This document shows positions 32,414 to 41,454 of a stretch of DNA of 64,000 bases, piece after piece. Source of the stretch: Symbiodinium natans (lineage: Eukaryota; Sar; Dinophyceae; Suessiales; Symbiodiniaceae); NCBI GenBank assembly GCA_905221605.1, contig CAJNDS010002716.1:243805-307804 (forward strand), in the 5' to 3' direction. How positions within the stretch are numbered: position 1 is the first letter of the stretch; every line of letters starts with the position of its first letter. The notes under the pieces were generated by a model. That model was not told where the DNA came from and made no database searches. It worked only from the letters and a program-made list of their open reading frames with translations. The position numbers were made by a program, and so were the translations under genes.

Positions 32414-35400
32414 GTGTGGGGCCTGGAGCCCCAAAGCAAGGGCCCCACAGAGCCAATGCGCGACCCCAGCCCAGGGCTGGAACACATGCTGCGAACTGCC
32501 CAGCAGTTCCTAGTTGCATGTGCTGACTATTACAAGCGAGGTGCTCACATCAATCTACATGGAAAAAGATTGAGGGAGGCCTTGGGGAAACAACTTACTG
32601 CAGATAGCAGTGGTTGTGAGCAAGGCTGGCAGAAGCCCAGCCACTTTTGTCGGCCTGGAAAGGAGTCGCCAGAAAGCGTTCCGATCACAGGGCCAAAGTT
32701 TTTCAAGCTGGACCTTACAGATGATGAGGCACCAGCAGACGGCGAACAAATGAATCCACTGTGGGAGGTGAACCCTGATGGGAACCCTCTGGTTACCCAA
32801 GGCCCCCCCCCACCACAATGTAATGATGAAGCCCAGAAGGTGATACCTTCCCTCTGCAGCCCAGAAGATTTGGGTTCGGATATGACATGGCAGGAGGTGG
32901 TCAGCCTCCTGGAAGACCAAGCGAGCCCCTTCCAGGCGAAGGAAGCCACCCTTTTAAGCTTCATCGAAGCCCAAGAGGAGGTGATGGCGGAGGACTCCCT
33001 GGCCTGGGGTTGGTGCAGGATGGTCCTGCATGCCCTAGAGCAAGGAGAGGATGTCACCAGGAAAGCCATCCAACAGGCAAAGGAGGTGATAGCCTCTGAG
33101 CTCCCAAAGAGTGAGGAGCCCCTGACACCGGAACAGGTGCTGGGTCAGCAGGAACAAAAGGAAGACCTTGCACACGGCGAGGGCACCGACTCAGAAGAGC
33201 CCAGCCATGAGAAGGTTAAACCTTCCGCCTCGCCTGACCAGTATCTAAGCATCATGAGCGCCAATGTCACCAGTTTCAACAACGGGGCGTTGGAGTGGGT
33301 GACCTCCTCCAAAGTCAAGGTGGTGTGTCTGCAGGAAACCCACCTCACACCGGAACTGCTGCATGGAAGGCAAGCCACACTGCAATCCCTAGGATGGGAT
33401 CTTGCTGAGCCGGCCTCCCTGTCGGACAAGGGCACAAGGTTGGGGGGCACTGCTTGTGCCTTTCCCAAAAATAGCGGAGTGTGGCAAAAAGCCGCCTACC
33501 AATTCAAAGGGGCGGGCTACACAGCCGTGGGTCTGAGACAAAGACGCTGGGACTACACGATTGTGTCCCTCTACCTGAGGGACACGGAAGGCCTGAATGG
33601 TCCCACGAATGCAGAGGTGCTATCCTCTCTGGTGGCTTTCGTAAGAACCCTCCCGGAGCCCTGGATCATCTTGGGGGATTGGAACCTGGACCCGACTGAA
33701 GTTCAGGACACAGCGCTGATTCAGGTGATGCGGGGGCGGATGGTAGCCACTGGAGAAGCTACATGCAACCATGGGGCGGAGCTGGACTTTGGGGTGGTGA
33801 GTAGGAGCCTGGAAGCCCTGGTGGATCTGTCTGCAACCTGGGCAGTCCCGTGGAAACCACATGCAGCCTTGCACCTCAAAGTCAAGGACGGTGCTAGCGA
33901 ATGGAAGTCCTGGAAACTTCCCCAGTTCCCGAAACTCACAGCAGACCTCAAAAACCAAGAATGGCAAGAGGTCCAACCCTCCCATTTCGCCATAATGGAC
34001 AGGACCTGTGCCCAAGAGGACCAGAGCACCTGGCAGCTGGCGACCTGGGCGGCCAGCCTGGAGCACTGCCACGAAGCACCGAGGACTGGCAGAGGTTGGT
34101 GTGTGCAGGCCCAATGGGGACCCTTAGTCTTGCAGCGCCCTTCCACTGCCCCCAAAGGCTCTGAAGTGGGCTGGTGGGCACGCGTGGCCAGAATCCTGGA
34201 AGAAGTGCCCGCCTCCCAGCAGCACCTACCGGACCTAGGCACCCTCCAAGCCTGTCAAGACATTGCTGAAGGTACTGCCTTCCTCACAGAACTGAACCAG
34301 CAATGTTCAGCAACAGCACCACAGTGGCGGTCTTTGAGTGTTGTTGCCAGGCACAAGGAGGCGGCCCTCCAGATGCAGAGAGCTAAGGAGCAGCAGGCCC
34401 AATACAAGGACTGGCTCCAAGCGGGATTAGCAAAAGGGATGAGACCTCTCTATAGTTCTCTCAAGAAGAGTGAGAGAGTCCTAGATCGGCCCTTCCAAAA
34501 CCTCCCGGGCGAAGAGCGCCCAGGGGCCAGGAGGAAGCAGTGGGTCGCAATTTGGGGAGAGGTAGAGTGTTCCCCCCCGATTGGCCAGACCCTGCTGGAT
34601 GCAGCAAAAGCCTCCCCGCTGTTCAAAATAACAGCAGAGGTGCTCGAAGCCATCCTCAAGAATGTCACTGACAAGGCAGGAGGTCTTGATGGGCTCACCT
34701 ATGCTGCCCTCAAAAACCTCCCTGGACCGGCCTATGAGCAGCTCACCCAAGTCCTGAACTTGGCTGAAACCACAGGAGTGGCGCCACAGCACTGGCAGGC
34801 GCACCATGTGGCACTCCTGCCCAAAAATGCGGACATAGAAAGGCCCATAACCCTCACATCCATCACCTATCGGCTTTGGTGCTTCTGCAGAGCACAGGTC
34901 GTCAAGAAATGGATGCGAGAAACTGCAGAGAGGTTCCCATGGGATAAAGCCTCCCCGGGTAACACTTGTCTAGAAACAGGCACGCAGAGACTCCTGAGAG
35001 GAGAGGTTAGCCGCGCAGCTAACAAACATGCCTGTGCGGTCCTGTTGGACCTGCAGACTTTCTATGACAGTGTTAATTGGACCAAATTGGAGGAGAGGAT
35101 AGTGGCGACCGGCTTCCCGCCAGCTATAGCCCTCCTGGTCATGCAAGTTTACCGGGGAACGAGATATCTCGTGGCAGAGGATCTCCTTTCGGAGGGGATC
35201 CTCCCTGCGAGGGGCATCCTAGCCGGGTGCCCGTTCGCAACAATGATGGCCAGGGTTTACCTCCAGCCAATAATGCAAGAAGCCGCTCAGCTCCGCAGTA
35301 TCACCGCCCTAGACACCTGGGTGGATGATTTCGAAGCACGATATCCTGAGCAGGCAGCGTTTGCGGTCTATGAAGGTTACAAAACCCTTCGCCGGCTTCT

Positions 35401-35782
35401 GGAAGGTAGCGACCTCCGTTTGTCCCTGAAGAAAACAGGCTTCCTTTGCACCACTGCAAAAGCCAGAAGGGAGCTACAGAAGCTGCGCAAAGATGGGGAC
35501 CCGGCTATCTGTGATAGCATGAAGGATTTAGGCCTGGACTGTGCCCTGGACCGGGTCCGGAGGGTCAAGGTGCAAAGAGCCCGCAGGCACAAAGCGGGCC
35601 AACGGCAGAAGAAGTTGAAACAACTGAGAGTCCCGAGTGTGCCGGCCAAGAAAGCTTTAGAGGAGGGGTTGCCTCCGTCCTTACTTGGGGCCACCAAGCC
35701 CAGGGAATGCCGCCCACCCGGAGACAGAAGCTCCGGACTGCCTTGGCTGAGCAGTGCGGCAGACAGAAAATGGGCAATCTAG
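32414..35782 (+). CDS. LINE ORF2: APE-type endonuclease and reverse transcriptase
   Basis: 1122 codons. After a roughly 280-residue low-similarity N-terminal region comes an exonuclease III/APE-like endonuclease with its catalytic pattern: SANVTSFN, LQETHL, GDWNLDP (about residue 420), ELDFGVV and the final KPHA. The reverse transcriptase follows from about residue 740: KAGGLDGLTY, ERPITLTSITYRLW, LDLQTFYDSV (about 878), ILAGCPFATMMA and WVDDFE (about 970), the last replacing the usual YADD box while keeping both aspartates. The frame ends in TAG at 35780-35782, but coding clearly continues in another frame from about 35700, so the element carries a frameshift here. The endonuclease nicks the target and the RT primes cDNA at the nick. 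Confidence 0.85.
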   Translation: MWGLEPQSKGPTEPMRDPSPGLEHMLRTAQQFLVACADYYKRGAHINLHGKRLREALGKQLTADSSGCEQGWQKPSHFCRPGKESPESVPITGPKFFKLDLTDDEAPADGEQMNPLWEVNPDGNPLVTQGPPPPQCNDEAQKVIPSLCSPEDLGSDMTWQEVVSLLEDQASPFQAKEATLLSFIEAQEEVMAEDSLAWGWCRMVLHALEQGEDVTRKAIQQAKEVIASELPKSEEPLTPEQVLGQQEQKEDLAHGEGTDSEEPSHEKVKPSASPDQYLSIMSANVTSFNNGALEWVTSSKVKVVCLQETHLTPELLHGRQATLQSLGWDLAEPASLSDKGTRLGGTACAFPKNSGVWQKAAYQFKGAGYTAVGLRQRRWDYTIVSLYLRDTEGLNGPTNAEVLSSLVAFVRTLPEPWIILGDWNLDPTEVQDTALIQVMRGRMVATGEATCNHGAELDFGVVSRSLEALVDLSATWAVPWKPHAALHLKVKDGASEWKSWKLPQFPKLTADLKNQEWQEVQPSHFAIMDRTCAQEDQSTWQLATWAASLEHCHEAPRTGRGWCVQAQWGPLVLQRPSTAPKGSEVGWWARVARILEEVPASQQHLPDLGTLQACQDIAEGTAFLTELNQQCSATAPQWRSLSVVARHKEAALQMQRAKEQQAQYKDWLQAGLAKGMRPLYSSLKKSERVLDRPFQNLPGEERPGARRKQWVAIWGEVECSPPIGQTLLDAAKASPLFKITAEVLEAILKNVTDKAGGLDGLTYAALKNLPGPAYEQLTQVLNLAETTGVAPQHWQAHHVALLPKNADIERPITLTSITYRLWCFCRAQVVKKWMRETAERFPWDKASPGNTCLETGTQRLLRGEVSRAANKHACAVLLDLQTFYDSVNWTKLEERIVATGFPPAIALLVMQVYRGTRYLVAEDLLSEGILPARGILAGCPFATMMARVYLQPIMQEAAQLRSITALDTWVDDFEARYPEQAAFAVYEGYKTLRRLLEGSDLRLSLKKTGFLCTTAKARRELQKLRKDGDPAICDSMKDLGLDCALDRVRRVKVQRARRHKAGQRQKKLKQLRVPSVPAKKALEEGLPPSLLGATKPRECRPPGDRSSGLPWLSSAADRKWAI

Positions 35783-36477
35783 AGGTGGCTCTGTCCTCTG
35801 TAAGCGACAGGTACCAGGATTCGGGCCGCGCAATGATGGTCCAGCAAGTTGAAGCCTGGTTCCAGCTCAAGAAGAGGTGGGCCGGCAAGAAAGACCTGCT
35901 GGAGAACCTGGGGCCTTACAGTCCAAAAGCTGGAAGAAGCCAGCAGCCGGTGGCAAATGATTAAGGGCCCTCTTGCAGCTACAGTTGCATACCTGCTTGA
36001 CCTGGGTTGGCAGCCTAGAGACAGTGATGAGTGGCTGGACACCCAGGGCACCAGGCACACCATGCATGTCGTGTCCTTGACCTCCTCCAGCAAACTTACC
36101 AGGAAGAAGTAGACCGCCGCATCGCCACCGGCCTCGCTGCTCCTGAGCTAAAGGGGGGAATCGACTGGACAGTAGGGAGAAACTGTTGGGGGGTTTTAAG
36201 AAAGAAGGGCGAACCACGAAAGCAGCTGCCCTAAGGTGTGTTTGGCAGGGTGCCCTGGCTGCCCTGGTGTGCAGCCAGAACTCTGCTGTCAAAGTGTGCC
36301 CCCGGTGCCACCAGGAAGCGGACTGCATGTGCTCTTGGATTGTGCTTGGTGGGAAGCCCAGAACTGGGAACTGCCAACATGGTTCCAAGAAGGCAGGGCT
36401 CGCTGTGGACCAGGGGCCTCCCGCCCAAACCTGAATGGCAGGTACCACCTCCTCAGGCAGACAATCCCATCTTTTTG
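35700..36477 (+). pseudogene. LINE ORF2 C-terminal part with zinc knuckle, several frameshifts
   Basis: Coding continues through at least four frames: KLRTALAEQCGRQKMGNL (35720-35960), ATVAYLLDLGWQPRDSDEW (35970-36110), QEEVDRRIATGLAAPELKG (36090-36230), and CPRCH with HVLLDCAWWEAQNW (36290-36470). The last pair is the CxxC...HxxxxC zinc knuckle usual after LINE RTs. The frame changes show that the element is dead. The segment ends exactly where the copia LTR begins (36478). Confidence 0.65.
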
Positions 36478-36697
36478 TGTAAAAGTTTCTAAACAGCACA
36501 AACCCAACTTACACACAGCTTCGCACTTGCACAGCACTTTCTCACTCAAAGCGACGAATGCAGTTGTCCTGCCTTCTTAGTGCTTTCTCAGCTCTCTTGA
36601 CCTTGAGCCAAAAGTCAAAAGTAAAACTGGAAAAACCCAGTTGACGCCACCTACGCAAGCTCACTTCTCCTACAAAACAAAATCTCAAGGAAAAACA
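36478..36697 (-). repeat. 3' LTR of the copia element (220 bp)
   Basis: Plus-strand ends are TGTAAAAG and GGAAAAACA, so on the element strand it runs TG...CA. It aligns along its length with 44484-44694, with one 2-bp and one 7-bp insertion and two substitutions. No obvious purine-rich polypurine tract lies just inside it. Confidence 0.9.
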
Positions 36698-36870
36698 TGC
36701 TCGACTGTTCAGGGAAGACCTGTACGTCCCGGACATACAGTAAGCACGTCAAACATGCGCCTTGGCCAAAAAGGCATCCCGCAGACGTGTCTATACACAG
36801 ATTTTCACACCCCCTTTCGGGATGATCTTTTTGTCTCACCTCACTCTCAAATGACGACATCTTCAGATGA

Positions 36871-37548
36871 TCACTCCAATCTCAGAGGTCTGTTCCCTGT
36901 CACACATGTCGAACACGGAGTGATGCATGTCGGGTTGGAGGTAACGGCCGCCACATGCTTGCAGTACACACTGTGATATTTGTCCCCGGACGGGAACACA
37001 CACAGTTCTGTGTTGCCTGGCTCTGGCTTACAGTTCCCACACTGCCACATAGTTCGCCATGATCCCTCCATGCGATGACACATCTGATCATGATGAAAAA
37101 TGCCCTGAGATTCAGAAGCAAAGATGCGCTTGTCCACTCTATCCTTGCAGCTGGAACTTGCATGCTTCTCCCTTGCACCAGATGCCTTCGGCCTCGCTCT
37201 CAACGACGATGCCTCCCTTTTACCATCTGGCTCACGAGGGTTCATCTGTTGACTTCTCTCAGGCATAGAGTTGTTTTGGGCACCTTGTGGCTTCATCGTG
37301 TCATCATCCAGAGGCGGGTTCTGTGTAGCAGCTCTTTGCTGCCCATAGCTCATCCGGAAAAACAATGCCCACGCACAACAGCATGTCATGATCAGCGTAC
37401 CAACCAAGATGCCGTTGACAAAGCACCCGATGATGATGATCCATACTGGATCCCAAGTCGGACTAGCAAACATCTGTACAAGCTCGCTGCCCATGAAGGT
37501 GGTTCCCCAAAGCTCTACTGGCCTCGCAGTCTCCACTCCAGAGCTCAT
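36871..37548 (-). CDS. copia downstream ORF: membrane-spanning, cysteine-rich protein of unknown function
   Basis: About 225 codons from ATG 37546-37548, on the element strand between the Pol stop (37745) and the 3' LTR. One strong membrane segment lies at about residues 31-60 (VWIIIIGCFVNGILVG, then a TCCCAWALFF end). A polar, basic, probably disordered middle follows. The last 75 residues are rich in Cys/His pairs (QMCHRME, QCGNCKP, YHSVYCKHV, TPCSTC), suggesting a zinc-binding domain. Position and membrane span recall env-like third ORFs of some LTR elements, but there is no signal peptide or resemblance to a known envelope protein. It could also be a captured host gene. Initiation is unclear (splicing or reinitiation). 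Confidence 0.6.
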   Translation of the reverse strand: MSSGVETARPVELWGTTFMGSELVQMFASPTWDPVWIIIIGCFVNGILVGTLIMTCCCAWALFFRMSYGQQRAATQNPPLDDDTMKPQGAQNNSMPERSQQMNPREPDGKREASSLRARPKASGAREKHASSSCKDRVDKRIFASESQGIFHHDQMCHRMEGSWRTMWQCGNCKPEPGNTELCVFPSGDKYHSVYCKHVAAVTSNPTCITPCSTCVTGNRPLRLE

Positions 37549-37744
37549 CAACGCAAGAATGCCACTGAAATCGCCACTCTCATCAAAGGATGTGCAACCA
37601 TGGCGCCCGAGGGAAAACTAGAAAACTTGCGTTACAAAGAATCGCAAGTGCTGTGCAAACGCACTGTGCAAAACGCACTCTGACTATACTCCTCACATGA
37701 TTGATCATGTGTGGCGTAAGATGAAACCAAATCGGATCCCCCTT

Positions 37745-40273
37745 TCAGTTTGTTGCTTTCAGGGCTTTGACCAACCCTTCTGCCAGCACCTTGCTATACC
37801 TCCCTGTTGCTGTGTAGTCAATGTCATGGAACGAGGCATGTGTCTGGCAACTGCAACTTCCAAACATGTCGAAAAGCTTCTGGGCGCACTCGAGATGTGA
37901 ACACATGAACCTGAGACGTTTTGACACTGGAAGACCGCTTCGACTCAACACGCCGGTGGCGCACAGCCACACATCTACGGGATACACAAGACCTGAGGCT
38001 CGAAGGACATTCTGTGTTCCCCATCTCTTCCAAATCATGTTTTGCTTTGGCAATTCGAACGTACGTCCATCTCCAAGCCTCAGACACCTCTCTGCAGATC
38101 GCATCAACGCCTCCCACTCAAGATCAGATTTTGTACATCTTTGCACAAAGTTCCGCAGTGGCGATCCTGAAGAGCAAGGCGTGGACACGTGAACGTGGAT
38201 CCAAAGCCCTCTGCTCTTCCAAGCAGTGATGACCTTGATGGTTTCTGCCAACACTCTTGAGGTCTCGGCATTGGCTGTGATCCCGCAATACGGCACCCCA
38301 AGTGATCCACACACCTGACACAGGGCCGAATCCTCACTGCAAAACACCTCCAGCACTGCCACTTCATCAGATTCCTTCATGCTCTCTGGAGAAACTCGCA
38401 GCTGTGACAACATGTACAACGCCTCCACATGTCCATCTTGTGTGATGAAGCCTAATCGCGTTCTGTGTTCTTGGAAGAGTCGAGTTCCGAGATTTTTAGT
38501 GTAGAGATCAGCAGCATTCTCCTCGCCTCTCAGCCAACGCAACTTGAGCCGACCTCTCAAGAGATGTTCTCTCATCCATGCCAATCGGATCTCCACATGC
38601 CGCGAACGCTTAGGGACGTCTTCTGCATGAATGACATCCAACGCTGCCTGACTGTCCGTCAACAGTTCAGTGTAGATCTTGTCATGCTGTTCTTCACCAC
38701 CTTCGTCCTCTGCATGGGCACTCATCTGCACATCAATTGAACCTTGAAGTTCACCAAAGGCAGTGAGGACACGATCAAGCAAGTGCAAAAATCCGATTGT
38801 CTCCTGTGCAGCATACTGCAACGCATGAAGCTCAGCCTCACAAGATGACAAGCACACCACTCCTTGCACTTTCGCGATCCCTCGCACAAGACCTCCTCCA
38901 AAACAGATGGCTCCACCTGTGATCCCTCTTCTGCCGATGAACCTGTATGGAGCATGAGACGCATCTGCAAAGACATGCACACCATTCCGCAGCACATCTT
39001 CGGAACATTCCAAGAACTCACCACTCAACTCCGATGACGGCAAGCGCAGTGCAACATGTCTGTCGGTGTAGAGATAACGTAGAAGTGCCCTCAACGCCGC
39101 CTCGGTGCTCTGTGTCGGCGCAGCTTGTTGCGTACTGATGAGTCCAATCATCAGTTTCAGATCTTGCCTTGTCTGGGCATACCAGAGAACCTTTCCAAGC
39201 ACTCTGCGGAATCTGCTGTAGGCCTCCGACGTCAAAACCGGTGCACCTGTTTTCTCCAGTAGACCTGCTAGGTCTGGAACGGCGGTTGTGCCCTTTTGGA
39301 TGCCAAACGCATCGAAGCATGATTGCAAGTATTCAGGCTTCACACCTACCTCGACTGCACTCTGCCCCGGCCACCGACGAATGCACCGACCAATGAACTC
39401 AACCATGCCGCCACCTTGACTGGATGTCTTCACCCTACCTGTCACCTTTACGGTTACTCGCTTCCCGATGGCACTCAAGACCAAGTCTTCAGCCCACTGA
39501 TCGTCAGTGACGATTAGCAAATCGTCCACGTAGCATACGATCATCACTCTGCTTGATCTATCCTTGTGCCACACAACACCCGCAAAGAGACATGGCTCAC
39601 GTGCATCACTCAACAGACCTAGTGGACGGATCAACGACGAAAGAAGCTTAAGCCATGCCAACGAAGCATCCCGCAGTCCATTCAATGCGCAATACAGGAA
39701 GAAGAAGATAGCCTGGCCATCTTCCGAACTGATGCTCAGCGGTAGCTTCAACACAACGGGATTCGACTTGGTGTCCAACGGCGAGTTCATGAAAGCATGC
39801 CCAATGTCTGCCGCACAACCTTGCATGTCACGCGTGGCCATGAAGATCAAGGTGAGCATCATGGCATCATGGCTTGGGGTTGGTGAGCTAAACCCCTGCT
39901 TTCTTGCCGAGCCATGTGCAAGGTCCTTTGCCACAATGCGACACCTGACGCGAGTGGGATTCTTTCTGGCACAAACCCATCGAGCGGGTATCAGTCTCAG
40001 CGATGGGTTCTTAGCTTTCAGGATCTTCACTTCATGCTCAAGGATTGCCCTGCCTGTCTGACAACGCTCTAAGTTGGTGAGTTCCTCTTGCATCCCGGAG
40101 AATACAAGATCTCCCGGCAGTTCCTCCAACGTACTGTCGTCTACTCCGGCATCAGGCTTCCAAATCAACACGCGACGTCCTCCCAACATGAAACTCTCAC
40201 TCTTCGCGTCCTGACTTCCATCTCGGAATCGAATGCTGTTCACCTCCACATCAAACATGCTCGGACTTGTCAC
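37745..40273 (-). CDS. copia reverse transcriptase, RNase H and a C-terminal methyltransferase-like domain
   Basis: 842 codons. The RT begins with the copia-type RLIPARWVCARKNP and has KDLAHGSARKQGF, IGHAFMNSPLD and the catalytic YVDDLL at about 248. RNase H has DASHA (about 434), SSCEAEL (about 476), TDSQAALD (about 538) and ADLYTKNL (about 588), the usual end of copia Pol. Here the chain goes on for about 250 residues: VLEVFCSEDSALCQ, PYCGITANAET, HVHVSTPCSSGSPLRNF (about 703), FELPKQNMIWKR (about 738), CSCQTH and TGRYSKVLAEGL. A first strand ending in FCS, a PC motif preceded by a strand and followed by S, and a later E-containing ELP box recall motifs I, IV and VI of C5 cytosine methyltransferases, though GxG is lacking. 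Retrotransposons that acquired cytosine methyltransferases are known from dinoflagellates. The assignment is an inference. Confidence 0.85.
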   Translation of the reverse strand: MTSPSMFDVEVNSIRFRDGSQDAKSESFMLGGRRVLIWKPDAGVDDSTLEELPGDLVFSGMQEELTNLERCQTGRAILEHEVKILKAKNPSLRLIPARWVCARKNPTRVRCRIVAKDLAHGSARKQGFSSPTPSHDAMMLTLIFMATRDMQGCAADIGHAFMNSPLDTKSNPVVLKLPLSISSEDGQAIFFFLYCALNGLRDASLAWLKLLSSLIRPLGLLSDAREPCLFAGVVWHKDRSSRVMIVCYVDDLLIVTDDQWAEDLVLSAIGKRVTVKVTGRVKTSSQGGGMVEFIGRCIRRWPGQSAVEVGVKPEYLQSCFDAFGIQKGTTAVPDLAGLLEKTGAPVLTSEAYSRFRRVLGKVLWYAQTRQDLKLMIGLISTQQAAPTQSTEAALRALLRYLYTDRHVALRLPSSELSGEFLECSEDVLRNGVHVFADASHAPYRFIGRRGITGGAICFGGGLVRGIAKVQGVVCLSSCEAELHALQYAAQETIGFLHLLDRVLTAFGELQGSIDVQMSAHAEDEGGEEQHDKIYTELLTDSQAALDVIHAEDVPKRSRHVEIRLAWMREHLLRGRLKLRWLRGEENAADLYTKNLGTRLFQEHRTRLGFITQDGHVEALYMLSQLRVSPESMKESDEVAVLEVFCSEDSALCQVCGSLGVPYCGITANAETSRVLAETIKVITAWKSRGLWIHVHVSTPCSSGSPLRNFVQRCTKSDLEWEALMRSAERCLRLGDGRTFELPKQNMIWKRWGTQNVLRASGLVYPVDVWLCATGVLSRSGLPVSKRLRFMCSHLECAQKLFDMFGSCSCQTHASFHDIDYTATGRYSKVLAEGLVKALKATN

Positions 40274-40281
40274 AACGTCGC

Positions 40282-41454
40282 TCAGCAGAACACTTTCACA
40301 TGCGTTGCTCGAATCTCATCTTCAAGATCAACAAGCTCAACATCAGGATGCCTCTTCACCCCCTTTTGCTCTGGTACCCTTGGGCCTGATCCTTGCTCGT
40401 CCACTTGCATGTGCTCGGATGACTTGGCGGGCCTGTGCTGTAGCAGTGAAGGTCGTGATGATGCTGATGGCGATGCTGGCTCAACTACCCGCACACGCTT
40501 CAACTCTGGCTCATCACCTGTACTCCTGGAAGCAACACCACGAGTCGACACCTCTCCACCTGAGCGCTGCTCTCTCTCTGGTCGTGGTTCATGTTCAGAA
40601 GATGACGGTGGGCGCCCCGCCATTGGTGCAGGGATCCCCACCGGAATCGGCATCACTTCCTCTCGACCTTCGTCCTTCAACACCAATCTCCGCTCATCAC
40701 TCTCAACATTGGTCTCAAACTGCTGGGACCTTCCTGCCTCAGTCGATCCACTTCCGGTTTCACGTGATGCATCCAAAGGTGGCTGCATAGCCACTCTAGC
40801 ACCATCAGATGCCATGGACTCTGTCAACCAGCGTTCATACCTCCGATGACAGGCTCTCGTATGCGCACCGCCCAGCCTACGCCCATGTCGTGCATTGTCA
40901 CACGCTGAGCATCCTTCCGTGTATCCATGAGTTCTCACCCACTGAGCTGGAGGACCTGACGCTGGGGCTCTCAGTGACACAGGTGGGTCAAGAACTTCGC
41001 GTTCCTCACTTGCTGAAGGCAACTGGGGGCCTCCACCAAGAGTTCCAACGATGCCCTCAACAAGTTCCAGACGCCATGTCAAAGGTACACAAAGTTTCAC
41101 CGACGTAGCTGCGAATGTCTTTAGCACCAACTGTCCCTCGACTCGGATGAGCGCTCGAACTTTGATGGCCTGTGACCCAAGGATGGGATGGAGGAAGGCA
41201 CTTTCGGTGAACCTGGGAAGGTTAGGGGCGAGATCCTTGATTGATTGGGGAAGTTCTGCTAGGACTATGGCTCCAAACAAAGTGAAGGGTCCTTTTGGAC
41301 TGGGCCTCCCAAGCACAAGATCACAAGGTGCCATGTCACTCCCGTGCGCTTTAGAGAATCTGTTCAAACTTCCACACACGTAGCACAACGCACTGGCAAA
41401 TCCTCCATGGTTGTAGCACAAGTCAAGCCCTTCCTGATTGAGATCTGACCTCAA
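40282..41454 (-). CDS. copia integrase C-terminal part and linker
   Basis: 390 codons in the -1 frame relative to the preceding ORF, overlapping it by a few bases. It starts LRSDLNQEGLDLCYN and SKAHGSDMAPCDLVLGR, the usual continuation of copia integrase cores. It then becomes a polar, low-complexity linker with a Cys/His cluster (CSACDNARHGRRLGGAH). It ends at TGA 40282-40284, after which coding resumes in a different frame a few codons later, indicating a second indel. It has no independent function as it stands. Confidence 0.7.
   Translation of the reverse strand: MRSDLNQEGLDLCYNHGGFASALCYVCGSLNRFSKAHGSDMAPCDLVLGRPSPKGPFTLFGAIVLAELPQSIKDLAPNLPRFTESAFLHPILGSQAIKVRALIRVEGQLVLKTFAATSVKLCVPLTWRLELVEGIVGTLGGGPQLPSASEEREVLDPPVSLRAPASGPPAQWVRTHGYTEGCSACDNARHGRRLGGAHTRACHRRYERWLTESMASDGARVAMQPPLDASRETGSGSTEAGRSQQFETNVESDERRLVLKDEGREEVMPIPVGIPAPMAGRPPSSSEHEPRPEREQRSGGEVSTRGVASRSTGDEPELKRVRVVEPASPSASSRPSLLQHRPAKSSEHMQVDEQGSGPRVPEQKGVKRHPDVELVDLEDEIRATHVKVFC

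Noticed and set aside
37075-37683. 202-codon plus-strand frame over the 3' end of the copia element
   Set aside because: Antisense shadow of the membrane ORF and the pol 3' end; no motif, whereas the minus-strand frame has a membrane span and Cys pairs.
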